A stretch of DNA of 64,000 nucleotides. It comes from Chlorops oryzae. Lineage: Eukaryota > Arthropoda > Insecta > Diptera > Chloropidae. Below, piece after piece: positions 42,873 through 52,825 of this stretch (position 1 is the first letter of the stretch; each line of letters begins with the position of its first letter). Where the stretch lies: NCBI GenBank assembly GCA_020466095.1, contig CM035808.1:81260779-81324778 (forward strand), written 5' to 3'. A model generated the notes under the pieces. It saw nothing but the letters and a program-made list of their open reading frames with translations. It was not told the DNA's origin and did no database searches. The translations under genes and the position numbers were made by a program.

Positions 42873-44782
42873 GAGAGAATATGGCCCCTTCGCCAACGTG
42901 TCCGTTGGTACTTGAGAATATAGTAGTAGCACTATTTCCCCAGCACCCCGCAGTCGACTTGACACCACAGGTCATTGGCAACGAGGAAGTACCAGAGGTA
43001 AGGTTGGAAGAAGTGCTAGAAGCGATAAAACCATTGGAGGATCAGAAAACGCCGGGGCTGGATGGGGTACCGAATGTAGTACTCAAGGCTGTAGTTCGGA
43101 AAAACACGCAGGAGTTTGCGAACCTCTTTACAAGCTGCTTGAGGGAAGGGATTTTCCCTAAACGGTGGAAGCAACAGCGCTTGGTGTTAATACCAAAGGG
43201 GAATAAGCCATTGAATCAACCATCGTCTTACCGTCCATTGTGCATGATTGACACAGCGGGGAAGGTGTTTGAGAAAATTATAACTACGAGGCTCGAGCCA
43301 TACATGGAGGGCGCAACTGGAATATCTGAGTGGCAGTTTGGCTTCAGAAAAGGACGTAGTACTTTTCACGCCGTGGAGAAGGTGGTGGATATTGGGCGGA
43401 AGGCACTTGAAGGCGCCAGATGGAGAGGTGGCACAAAAAAATACTGTGCGGTGATAACACTGGATGTTAAAAATGCATTTAACTCTGCTAGGTGGGAAGT
43501 CATCATGCAATCGCTGGAGCGGATGAGGGTTCCATGCTACCTGCGAAATGTTGTGAAACACTATTTTAAGGATAGAGCTCTAGTCTACAGGACGGATGAA
43601 GGAGTAAAAACTCATCGAATCACTGCAGGCGTACCACAGGGATCGGTATTGGGCCCCACGTTGTGGAATGTCATGTACAACGGTGTGTTCAACATTCGAA
43701 AGCCGGCAGATGTTAATATAGTGGGATACGCGGATGACATTGCTATTGTGGCAGTGGCTAAACACCTGACAGAGCTAAAAGGGAAGTGCGAGGCAACCAT
43801 TAATAACGTCCAACGATGGCTACAAAGAGCAGGACTGCAGCTAGCGGAACAAAAGACGGAGCTGGTGCTATTAAGCAGCCGAAAAACAGTAGAAAGAATT
43901 ACCCTAAGAGTAGGAGGGCATAATATTGAATCGAGCGCGCACATCAAGTACCTGGGAATCCTAATTGATCAACGTCTTAGCTTCAAAGAGCATTTAAGGA
44001 TGGCAGGGCGCAAAGCCTTAAAAATTATCAACGCCATCGCAAGAATTCTGCCAAATACGGGAGGTCCGAAAAATATAGCGAGGAGACTGCTGGCCAACGT
44101 GGCTACATCAGTAATGATGTATGGGGCTCCGATTTGGCACGCGGCTGCAGGGCACAGATCATATCTGTGTGGTATCAGAGCAGCGTACAGCCTTTCCTCA
44201 CTGAGAGTGTGCTGTGCATATCGAACGGTATCAGACTTGTCGGCCGACGTTATAGCGGGAAGGCTTCCAGTTGACCTGAGGGCAAAAAGATTGGCAGCAG
44301 TATATAGGTTGAAGCAACAAAGTAGTTTCGACATGAGAAGCTTGGCTGAGGTCGAAAGGAGTTTGATTGAGCAGTGGCAGTTTAGATGGGATACTGGAAC
44401 AAAAGGTCGTTGGACACACCTGCTGATCCCAGACATCAATAGCTGGCTTAAGAGGAAATATGGCGAACCAAACTTCTACGTCTCACAGTTCCTCACAGGA
44501 CATGGGCCTTTTAAGGAGTACCTCTACAAGTACAGAATAGTGGAGCATCAGTATTGTTTATACTGTGAAAACGCGGTCGAAAGCGTGGAGCATGTTTTTG
44601 TGGAGTGCGGGCGGCTTATGGAAGCACGACAAGCACTGATAATGGCATTAAACGAGCCAGTAACATGCGAGGCCATTGTCAGAAGGATGGTGAGCTCTGA
44701 AGAAATGTGGAATAAAATTGGCTTCGTCATCACTGCAATAATGTTGCAGCTACGGCGGGATGAAAGAAGAGACAATATATAG
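42873..44782 (+). pseudogene. R1-like ORF2, reverse transcriptase part
   Basis: About 630 codons open. RT landmarks: TPGLDGVPNVVLK, RLVLIPKGNKP, YRPLCMIDTAGKVFEKII, WQFGFRKGRSTFHAV, ITLDVKNAFNSARW (catalytic Asp), GVPQGSVLGPTLWNVMYN and GYADDIAIVAV (YADD near residue 280). The thumb includes IKYLGILIDQRLSF. The C-terminal finger CLYCENAVESVEHVFVEC is the CX2CX8HX4C typical of R1-clade ORF2. Apart from the upstream frameshift nothing essential is missing. Confidence 0.9.
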
Positions 44783-45049
44783 AATGATAGCTAATTAAGA
44801 GCCAATGCTCTAATCCCAGCTCTACGAAGTAATGCCTCAATCTGACGGTACCGTAGAGCACGATGTGGGAAGCGACACTAAGGGAGGTTAAGGTTTAGTA
44901 CGTAGGTGTGTTTTCTTGCCAGTCCGAAAAATGCTGTTGCATGAAACGGGCGTAAACCCAAAAGGGGGTGGTAGCAGGGAACACAAATCGTGCATACTAT
45001 CAAGGTAACAGCTTTGATAGTATCTTTTAGAAGATTCCCCCTCCCAAAT

Positions 45050-45083
<34 letters not shown>
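44783..45083 (+). other. R1-like 3' UTR and poly(A) tail
   Basis: Non-coding, ending in CCCTCCCAAATC plus 34 A, then T and the downstream copy of the target duplication. No conventional AATAAA is needed or seen at the end. Confidence 0.8.
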
Positions 45084-45085
<2 letters not shown>

Positions 45086-45091
45086 GACTTT

Positions 45092-45334
45092 CTTGTAATA
45101 AAAAACGTCAGTACCACTCCTGGTCTTAAGAAGAAACTGATTCCTCTTTACAGGGGACCTTACGTGATCGCAAAAAAGTTAGCTCATGACAAATATTTGG
45201 TCCGTGATATCGATTGCTTTCAAGTGACCCAGATGCCTTACAGTAGTATCCTGGAAGCTGATAAAATAAAAAAATGGGTTCGACCTATTACTGAGTCTAT
45301 CCGTCATAACCATAAAGCGACACTCTCTGGTTGA
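45092..45334 (+). pseudogene. Gypsy integrase C-terminus
   Basis: LVIKNVSTTPGLKKKLIPLY, RGPYVIAKKLAHDKYLVRDI and DCFQVTQMPYSSILEADKIK match the GPY/F-type C-terminal module of gypsy integrases. It continues directly from VFDQADF at 39910 once the R1-like element is removed. Open to TGA 45332-45334. Confidence 0.9.
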
Positions 45335-45417
45335 AATTATATGTATCAAATACTACAATTAATTCAGATAGCTATTTTTCTCAAATCGTGGTCGATTTGC
45401 TTGTAGGATGGCTGAAC

Positions 45418-45490
45418 TGTTATCATGTCATGTATTGTAGGCTTTAAGATTAACAGAGTGCTATGTATTCTAGGCTTTAAGTATGATGGC
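45418..45490 (+). repeat. Partial gypsy 3' LTR
   Basis: TGTTATCATGTCATG, TGTAGGCTTTAAG and GTATTCTAGGCTTTAAGTA match the first ~70 bp of the 5' LTR; similarity then stops, so the LTR is truncated where Jockey-like sequence begins. Confidence 0.8.
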
Positions 45491-45783
45491 AACACTTCGC
45501 CGCGTTCAGCTGTGTTTTTCAAGCGCACAAATTCAAAGTTTTATAATTCAAATTTACAAGTAATCGAGTAGACAGAAAACCTACGCGCTAGGTCGTTTTT
45601 TCCTCGCGAGTGGCTGAGTGGTGTTATCCAGCCAGTTACCTACTTGTAGGCAGTGATCTGAAGAGTTCAAATAAGAAATTTCCTCTAAGATAAGTATTTC
45701 ATATTCCAAGTCATTCCTATTTGATACAAAAACACTTTTATAGAAAGAAAGCTGCTTGCCGCAGCTGACTCAACTGTCAACTG

Positions 45784-46927
45784 ATGCCAATTGGCCATTC
45801 ACCTAAAAGCTCTTCCAAAAGCTCTGCTAAATGCTCTAGTAGCGTCGACACAAACCAGGGTATGGTAGTTGTCGAAGATGATGAAGATCAAGTTTCAAAA
45901 GTTGTGCAACTACCCAGCAAGCAGTTTCTTCATGAAAACGAAACTTCCATCCAGTCCGAATCGATCACCTAGTTTTCAATGCTGAGAAGCCAGTTCCAAA
46001 GGCAACGCTCCAACTCCACCAGTTATTAAGTCGAACAATATTGTAAAAAAACAACGCGAACAGCAAGCGTAATTATTGGCATGCATCGCTACGTCAATAT
46101 AATTAAAAGAAAAAGAAGCCCAACTGCAAACAATGCCAACAGGGCTAAACTTAATAAAACGGAAACCGTATCCACTCCGCCGATCTATCTATCGGGTAAC
46201 CGCTTTGCTCTTTTATCAGAAAATCTATATGATAAATCATCTAAAAATGAGCCAAGTAAATAACTAAAACCGCCTACAATTTATTTGTGAGAGCGTAGCT
46301 CCAATGCACTAGTTGCCAGTTCAGCAAGCCTCCTAAACAATAGCAACTTCCATCTTGTTCCCTTAACTAGAGGAAACATTCACGAAACTAAAATCCAAAC
46401 TGATTCTGAGGCTAGCTATCGCAAAGTTGTTAATCAATTTGAGAAGGGAAAAAAGAATTTCTATACATACCAGCTTAAAGGTAGCAAAGGCATTTCAGTC
46501 GTGATTAAAGGTATTGAAGGAGACGTTGATCCAAACGATATAAAAAATGCTCTCGGCGAACAGGGCTTTCATGCTAGAGCAGTAATAAATATAATAAACA
46601 AAGAAAAAATACCGCAGCCAATGTTTAGAGTTGACCTTCTTCCAGACAACTTAAAGCTTAAAAAAAATGAAAGCCATCCCATTTATAACTTGATGTACTT
46701 ATTGCATCGTAAAATTACCGTGGAAGAGCCTCACAAACGAAATGGGCCAGTACAATGCAATAATTGCCAAGAGTTTGGCCATACCAAAACTTACTGCACT
46801 CTGCGTACAGTGTGTGTAATATGTGGTGAACTTCATCACAGTTCCGTGTGTAGTAAATAATCGCAAAACGACCGCAATTTAGTAAAATGTAGCAACTGCC
46901 AAGTTAATCATACTGCAAAGGCTGTAC
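45784..46927 (+). pseudogene. Jockey-like ORF1
   Basis: Broken frames. The N-terminal part is Ser/Lys-rich (MPIGHSPKSSSKSSAKC). The clearest part is 46501-46860: VIKGIEGDVDPNDIKNALGE, MFRVDLLPDNLKLKKNESHP and IYNLMYLLHRKITVEEP, then CNNCQEFGHTKTYC and CVICGELHHSSVC. This PRE_C2HC plus knuckle arrangement is typical of Jockey/X/BS-type ORF1. It is interrupted at about 46928, within the third finger (CSNCQVNHTAK). Confidence 0.85.
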
Positions 46928-47251
46928 AGTAGGGTGCCAGTTAATTTTTAAAATCGGAATTTGTATGACGGCACCCCTCAGATGGGGTTGAATTACTAAC
47001 AAAATAGTCTGTTAAAAATTTCAGCTCAATCGGATATGGGGAAAGGGTGCCCTTCAGCCCTCGAAGTTTGGGAAAAAGTTGATTTTTTACTTTGGATGTC
47101 AATAACTTCGTCAATATTTTATTTACAAAAAAAATTTGTTAGCGAATGTCGTAGATCATGCTTATAGGAAAAACTTTTATTTATAACATTTTCTTCTATT
47201 TCTAATATCTACTGAATTGCACTTTGGGATATTTATATTTTTATAATCAAA

Positions 47252-47866
47252 GTGTACGTTGAAGCTTGGTTTTGTGCTCCTTCACCTGTAAAAGCTCCAT
47301 ATCACGAGTTTATGCTTCTAACCGTATTAAGCGAATATCAAATTGTTGATAGTGAAATTTCCACCGCAGGTTTGAAAAAATTTTGTAATCACCTCTGGTA
47401 TTTGGGCACAGAGAATGTTGCTCTGGCATTTTTTGATGAAAATGTACCACTCGATACACACACAAAAATGGTAAAAGCTTTAAAGGAAGAATCAGATGTT
47501 AACAAAAAAAAAGCCGAAATAGATCCTCTGAACATAGCTGATGTTATCAGAAAAGGCATTGAGCAATTTGTGTCAAAAAATACTAAAGGTTTTTTTAAAC
47601 ATTTTGGTTTGAGCGAAGAGTTTTTAGAAACTGCTCCCTCAAAATGGCCGAGTAACACAGAGTTTCTTAAAGCTAAAATATTCTTTCGGGCTTAAAAGAA
47701 GTAAACGATACCGCTGAGAGGGGAGTCAAGTTAATGCAGGATTACAATAATATTTTATCGAGAAGCGAAGAACAGAAACAATATATTTTACAAATAGTAA
47801 AAGATTACCGTTTACGTTTCCCAAATTGCAATAAAGAAACTATTTTTTATAACAATATATGTTGAT
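47252..47866 (+). pseudogene. Transposase-like protein fragment of the long-TIR element
   Basis: Open to 47695: VDSEISTAGLKKFCNHLWYL, ENVALAFFDENVPLDTHTKM, IEQFVSKNTKGFFKHFGLSE and EFLETAPSKWPSNTEFLKAK. After a frameshift near 47690 it continues LKEVNDTAERGVKLMQDYNN, SEEQKQYILQIVKDYRLRFP. The NDxAERGVKL ... EEQKQxxLQxVxxxR pattern is one I recall from repeated insect ORFs, so this is probably a transposase C-terminus, but I cannot name the superfamily. Confidence 0.55.
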
Positions 47867-48191
47867 TGTATTGAGCTGCTATGTAAGGCCTATGCTTAAG
47901 TGAATGAAATCCCCCATATAAATAAATGCATTAATCCATGTGTTTTTGCCTATTTATTTGTCTAATTCAGTAGATATTAGAAATAGAAAAAAATGTTATA
48001 AATAAAAGTTTTTCCTATAAGCATGATCTACAACATTCGCTAACAATTTTTTTTTTGTAAATAAAATATTGACGAAGTTATTGACATCCAAAGTAAAAAA
48101 TCAACTTTTTCCCAAACTTCGAGGGCTGAAGGGCACCCTTTCTCCATATCCGATTGAGCTGAAATTTTTAACAGACTATTTTTTTTAGTAA

Positions 48192-48291
48192 NNNNNNNNN
48201 NNNNNNNNNNNNNNNNNNNNNNNNNNNNNNNNNNNNNNNNNNNNNNNNNNNNNNNNNNNNNNNNNNNNNNNNNNNNNNNNNNNNNNNNNNN
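48192..48291. other. Assembly gap (100 N)
   Basis: Exactly 100 N between the right inverted repeat of the DNA transposon and Jockey-like RT. The round number is a conventional placeholder, so the true missing length is unknown. Confidence 0.98.
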
Positions 48292-49010
48292 AAAGTTAAA
48301 TTTAAAGACCACATTACCCAAAATAAAGAAATAAGAGCAGACGTGCCGCAAAGGAGTGTTCTTGGATCATACCTATTCTAACTGTACACAGCGGCGTTCC
48401 CTGTAATTAGTAATTTTCGAAATCTGCAATCACACATTAAAGTAATAGAAATATGGCTTGTGATATGGCGCGTCAAAATAAACGAACAAAAAAGTCAGCA
48501 CGTGACATTAACTTTAAAAAAAGGCACATGCCCACCTATAACAATAAACAATATACTGGTCCCACTCACACAAAACGTTGTTTACCTAGGTTTTCACTTG
48601 GACAGGCGTTTTTCATGGTGGAGGAATATAGAAGCGTAAAGAAACGAATCGAAACTGAAAGCTTCTAAGTTTTATTGGCTTATAAACCATCGCTCGCCTT
48701 TAAAAGAACATAAAATTCTTTTATATAGAAGAGTATTAAAACCAATTTGGTTATACGGAGTCGAATTATGGGGAAATGCTAGTCAGTCCAGCATTGAAAT
48801 CGTTAAAAAAGTACAATCAAAAATGCTTCGTGTAATTACAGGTGCGCCTCGGCATATACGAAACGCAAATATCCACCGAGACCTGAAAATACCGTTAGTA
48901 AGGGATGAAGTTGCACGCCTGAGTTCTTAGCCTTTACTGCTTCGAGTTCCAGACTATGAAGGATTGATCGTCCGACAGTTACGCTCTAAAGTATTACCGG
49001 GCCTGCATAT
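48292..49010 (+). pseudogene. Jockey-like reverse transcriptase, C-terminal half
   Basis: Shifting frames give ADVPQRSVLGSYLF (RT motif before the palm), WRVKINEQKSQHVTLTLKKG, VVYLGFHLDRRFSW, KASKFYWLINHRSPLKEHKI, LKPIWLYGVELWGNASQSSI, VKKVQSKMLRVITGAPRHIR and NIHRDLKIPLVRDEVARL, the typical end of Jockey-clade RT. Stops are present, and the YADD palm is not readable. Inactive. Confidence 0.85.
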
Positions 49011-49020
49011 AGAAGCGGTC

Positions 49021-49250
49021 GCTGCCAAACCGCGAATCCGATTACTTTGCGACAACGATTTTCCAGCTGCGGCAATCGCCAACCGTCGCAAAGTACGCGT
49101 CTACGCGAACGACTCATCGCTGTAGATCTTGTTTATATGTCAGCCGTCTACTTGGTGCGATATACCCCTCGAACACTTTGCCAAAGACGATTGTCCAGCT
49201 GCGGCAATCGCCATCTGTCGAAAAAAACACCGCCCCCACTTCGAGAGGCT
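49021..49250. repeat. Short direct duplication (~45 bp, two copies)
   Basis: ACTTTGCGACAACGATT-TCC and CAGCTGCGGCAATCGCCA near 49044-49090 recur with changes at 49178-49222. The second copy ends just before the LTR that begins at 49251. The origin may be Jockey sequence; no function is visible. Confidence 0.55.
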
Positions 49251-49690
49251 TGTTGTGATCATGTCACAAACATCGGGAGCACACTGTGTTGAAATGCGAA
49301 AGAAAGAAAACAACAATAAGCACCAACGGCCTAAAAAGTCTAAACTGGGGCATTTGAGTGCAAGGCAAAGAATGCATTTCGGCAGAATATTGAAGAACCA
49401 GAATGCGAAAGAAGCGAAAGAAAGTTGCGCAAGATGAAGATGTCAGCGGAAACTAAAGGGAGAAGACGGCAGCGGGGGAGTACGACTGCAGCAGAGTTCG
49501 CGTCAGCGAACCTAGTTTTAAGTAATTTTAAGAATATTTTTAAGTTGATTTTAATTTTGATTTGTAATAAACTCTCAGTTGTAATAAACCCAACGACTCA
49601 ATATAACTAAAAACGGAATAATTGAAATCGTTTACGGATTCTTTCTTTGGAACATTCTATATTACAACACTTTAAGGTACAACCTTAACA
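49251..49690 (+). repeat. LTR of an unclassified LTR retrotransposon
   Basis: 440 bp from TGTTGTGATC to CCTTAACA, with TGTT/AACA ends and two AATAAA-type signals (49566-49590) near the 3' part. A primer-binding-type sequence follows, which makes this a 5' LTR. No second copy is seen in the window. Confidence 0.65.
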
Positions 49691-49692
49691 TT

Positions 49693-49704
49693 TGGCACCC
49701 GAGC
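49693..49704 (+). promoter_or_regulatory. Putative primer-binding site
   Basis: TGGCACCCGAGC begins two bases after the LTR terminus, the usual position. It resembles Lys-type sites (TGGCGCCCGAAC), but I cannot fix the tRNA. Confidence 0.5.
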
Positions 49705-49710
49705 AAAAGT

Positions 49711-49860
49711 AATAAAAAAAAGGATTTTAAAAAAATATATAAGCAAATTAATACGAAAAAAAAGGATTAAAAAAAAAAATATATAAGCAAATTAATACGG
49801 AAAAAAAGGATTAAAAAAAAAAATATATAAGCAAATTAATACGGAAAAAAAGGATTCTAA
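49711..49860 (+). repeat. ~44-bp tandem repeat in the LTR element leader
   Basis: Three consecutive units of the type AAAAAAAGGATT-A-run, then ATATATAAGCAAATTAATAC, plus a partial fourth ending GGATTCTAATAAAA. Partial GGATTCTAATAAAA recurs at 49921. Confidence 0.8.
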
Positions 49861-52500
49861 TAAAAAAAAACAAGAACACAGTCGATTTTTGTGAAGTGAC
49901 AATTTGATCAAGGAGAAAAAAAGGATTCTAATAAAAAAAAAAGAGAAAAAAAAGAGGAAAGATTAACAGTTATCGACTGAAAAGTGAGAAAAGTGTTGTG
50001 TGACAGTTGCAATTTGCAAAAAGATTCGCATTTAAATTGGTTTTTACCACAACTTGGAAAAGCGAGAGCAAAACGAACAACAGCAACTTGTTGAACAGCA
50101 TAATCAACAACAACAACAAGCACGCGAACAACAACAGCAGCATCAGCACTAAGAAATTTGAAGCCGGAAATCAACTAAGGGGTATGGCGATCCTTAAGAA
50201 AATGGTAAGTGACTACAAGTCTTCTATTACATATATTATATATATATAATTTAAAAAAAAAAAAAAAATATATAATAAAAATTAAAAAATATAAAAAAAA
50301 AAAATAATTAATTGGCGTATCTCCGCCGTATAAAAATAGAGAAATTGGGCGCTTGCGCCGAACAGATTTGCGAGTCCTGCCGCTCAGCAATAGCGGGACA
50401 TAACACAATAAAATCTCTAGGATATAACCTAAACAATGATAAAATTAAAAATATAAATCCTTCCAAGAGAAGGATATCCATGAAAATAAAAAAAAAAACA
50501 TTTAAAAAATTCGAAATTTTCACATTTCTGTACAAATTATAAAAAGTGTACATTATTAAATTTTGTTCAATTCCTATAATCATATATCGCGAGTGATAAA
50601 TATATTTGATAAAATTCCTTCGTTCTTAGAACGTTCGATAAAATTGCGCGATTAAGATTAAAGAGAACGACCCTCTCAGTTGGATGCGAAACAAGGCTCA
50701 AAGCTTTTTTAAAGGAGTTATCCTGAAAATTTTTGAAGTACGACGTGCGAAAAAATAAAAGAGATCAGTTGAAGCGGAACCTTGCAGGTTTAAAAAAATT
50801 GGTAAACAAAAACCGAAAAAGCCGAACTCAAAAATTCGCAATTCATACCGCAAAAACAATTAAGAAAACTCAAACAATGTCAAATTTGCCCGAAGACGTT
50901 GTTAACGTGTTCGGCCGATTTTTCTTCGATAAAGTTTTAATCCTTGCAGTAAAATATTTTTTTTGAGCGCTTTGTGAAGACACTTTCATTTGGATCAAAC
51001 TCAGTTCTCTAAAAAGTTTTTTTTAATTATTGATCGTTGTGCGGTTTAATTTATGACGCTATTCAGCTAAATTGGGACTGTGACAGTCTACAACAGTAAT
51101 TAGTTATTACCAAACTTGCAGAAAAGTTCGTCAAATTGAACTGCATTATCGATTATAATTTTTGAGCAAAGTTTATATGGACAAGGTTTGCTTGCCAATA
51201 TAACTGAGCAAAAAAGCTTGAAAGAATATTAAATTTTATATCAAAAGTGTACATACATGATCGGCTACGAAAATTCGCCTTGAATTGGGGCTGTGACAGT
51301 CTTAAAAAGTAATTAGTTATTACCAAGACAAGCCGAACAAATATTCGTAAGCAGGATTGTATGGTAAAACGCTTGTAGAATATTTCAAATATAACGATTG
51401 CAAACTGACAATCTCATATTTTATTTAAAGGAATACAGGAGTGTATGACGTGCGTACCTATCAAAGTGCCACGGCGTCATACCTTTAATTCCCGTATCCC
51501 AACCCCTTTTAGGATCACGACCAGTTAAGGTCTTTGCAGGACGACGTGCGAAAATACGAGTTCGGTTGGAAACGGAACTGATTTTCAGTTTTAAACGTGA
51601 TGCGTCACTACCGTAGAAGTTGAACTCATTTCGTAAGTGGAACGGCAAAGACAGTTAAGGTCACTTGGACAAAGTTAATTTCAGCGGGTGACGTTTTTAA
51701 CGTAATCTGTCAATCTATCTTTGAAAAAGTTTTAATCTGTGTAATTTACATCTGTACGGTAGAAAGTGTGGAAAAACGAATGCAAAGCTAACGCGGAACC
51801 TTGCAGGTTTTAAAAAGGTGGTCCTCATCAACCGATTTAACAAAAGCTCGTGTCCATAAGATCTACCGGCTCAGATTTAAAAAAAAAATTTTTTTTTCTT
51901 TCACAAATTGCATTTTATTTTCTCTTCGCAAAACAAGTTGTGAAAATTTCACAATTTAAAAGTGTTTTAAATTGATTGGAAGAAGAAAAGAGAATAAATT
52001 GCACAAATTGCATATTGTTGTTTTGAGTTTTTTTTTTTTCCCCCGAATTGTTAGCAGGTTGTGCATTGTATTTTTTTTCTGTCTTCTCTATCTTCTCAGT
52101 ACATTCTTTAAAAAAAAATCAAAAATTGAAATTGTTATAAATTGATTTAAAAAAAGAAGAAAAAGAAAAGAAAACAAAAAAAGAGGGAAACATAATAACG
52201 TGAATAAATTAAAATACCTATTTCGAAGGAAAGAAAAGATCTATTTCCTCGCTCGTATACGTATGTCGACTCGTTCTTAGAACATGAACAAAATTTTGGA
52301 CCTTTCACGGGGCCAAGCAGTTGCACGAACACTTTTAAACTTTTTTCGTTTCTTCACTGCCATACTCGTGGAAATATTGCCATTAGTAAAGGGGGCATGA
52401 AATGAAAGGTGTAAAGCAAAGTACGAATGCATGCCCGGCACTCAGTGAAAGCCGACCAAAGCCATCAATGAAGCGAATGTGAATCTCTTAAAAACTTCTT
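49861..52500 (+). other. Leader/internal region of the LTR element, mostly non-coding
   Basis: A CAA-rich stretch (50085-50150) ends in AAAATG followed by GTAAGT at 50202-50207, a good splice-donor match after the possible start of a Gag. Beyond it the sequence is AT-rich, with diverged internal duplications (GACGTGCGAAAA near 50741 and 51543; CGGAACCTTGCAGGTTT near 50775 and 51796; GCTGTGACAGTCT then GTAATTAGTTATTACCAA near 51085 and 51288). No pol domain was found. Confidence 0.45.
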
Positions 52501-52544
52501 TTGTTTTCTCAATATAATTTTATGAAATAACTAGCTGTCACCAA

Positions 52545-52561
52545 GGCTCGCTCCGCGAGCC
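52545..52561 (-). terminator. Helitron 3' hairpin, copy 1
   Basis: GGCTCGC-TCC-GCGAGCC forms a 7-bp GC stem with a 3-nt loop, 10 nt from the CTAG end. Such subterminal hairpins are thought to stop rolling-circle transposition. Confidence 0.85.
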
Positions 52562-52589
52562 TTCGCGCCATCTAGGCTCTAACCGGTCT

Positions 52590-52825
52590 GATCCCACTTG
52601 TACCACTAATCCCACTTGTACCACTATTCCCACTTGTACCATTAATCCCACTTGTACCACTAATCCCACTTGTACCACTAATCCCACTTGTACCACTAAT
52701 CCCACTTGTACCACTAATCCCACTTGTACCACTAATCCCACTTGAACCACTAATCCCACTTGTACCACTAATCCCACTTGTACCACTAATCCCACTCGTT
52801 CCACTAATCCCACTTATACTACCAA
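52590..52825. repeat. 18-bp minisatellite in Helitron copy 1
   Basis: About 13 units of CCCACTTGTACCACTAAT with a few point variants (for example TTGAACC, CTCGTTCC). The unit length is a multiple of 3 and stop-free in several frames, so long repetitive open frames (GISGTS, VGLVVQ) appear. They are artefacts of the repeat. Confidence 0.95.

Larger units (their letters stand above)
39912..45083 (+). mobile_element. R1-like non-LTR retrotransposon, nearly full length
   Basis: 5.17 kb with 5' UTR (39912-40381), two ORFs, 3' UTR (44783-45048) and a poly(A) tail (45049-45082). It is flanked by the 8-bp target duplication CCGACTTT (39904-39911 and 45084-45091). ORF1 carries CCHC fingers; ORF2 has an APE-type endonuclease, an RT and a terminal CCHC, with no RNase H, an arrangement typical of the R1 clade. 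Insertion in a gypsy integrase shows it is not an rDNA-specific member. One frameshift in ORF2 is the only clear defect. Confidence 0.9.
35426..45490 (+). mobile_element. Ty3/gypsy retrotransposon, degenerate, interrupted at 39912
   Basis: 5' LTR 35426-35655, gag, protease, RT, RNase H and integrase, with the integrase C-terminus on the far side of an R1-like insertion, and a partial 3' LTR from 45418. Both LTRs begin TGT-ATCATGT-ATGTATTGTAGGC and share GTATTCTAGGCTTTAAGTATGATG. Removing 39912-45091 rejoins the integrase frame (VFDQADF then LVIKNVSTTPG). Confidence 0.9.
46928..48291. mobile_element. DNA transposon with long (>230 bp) terminal inverted repeats
   Basis: The left arm 46928-47218 begins AGGGTGCCAGTTAATTTT. 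The right arm, about 47958-48191, is its inverse (CCCAAACTTCGAGGGCTGAA, GGGCACCCTTT, CAGTAGATATTAGAAATAG) and runs into the N gap about 60 bp before its end. One transposase-like ORF lies between the arms. The class is not assigned; the target duplication cannot be read because of the gap. Confidence 0.75.
45491..49020 (+). mobile_element. Jockey-clade non-LTR retrotransposon, interrupted and incomplete
   Basis: ORF1 with Jockey-type zinc knuckles (46500-46920), then a long-TIR DNA transposon and an assembly gap (46928-48291), then the second half of RT (48292-49010). The endonuclease and first half of RT are not visible; they are either in the gap or deleted. Confidence 0.8.

Noticed and set aside
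42860..42881. Programmed frameshift in the R1-like ORF2
   Set aside because: An A-run is present, but ORF2 of this clade is normally one frame and no downstream pseudoknot is obvious; a single-base indel is simpler.
52590..52825. CRISPR-like direct repeats
   Set aside because: The 18-bp units are directly adjacent with no unique spacers, and the context is an insect Helitron.
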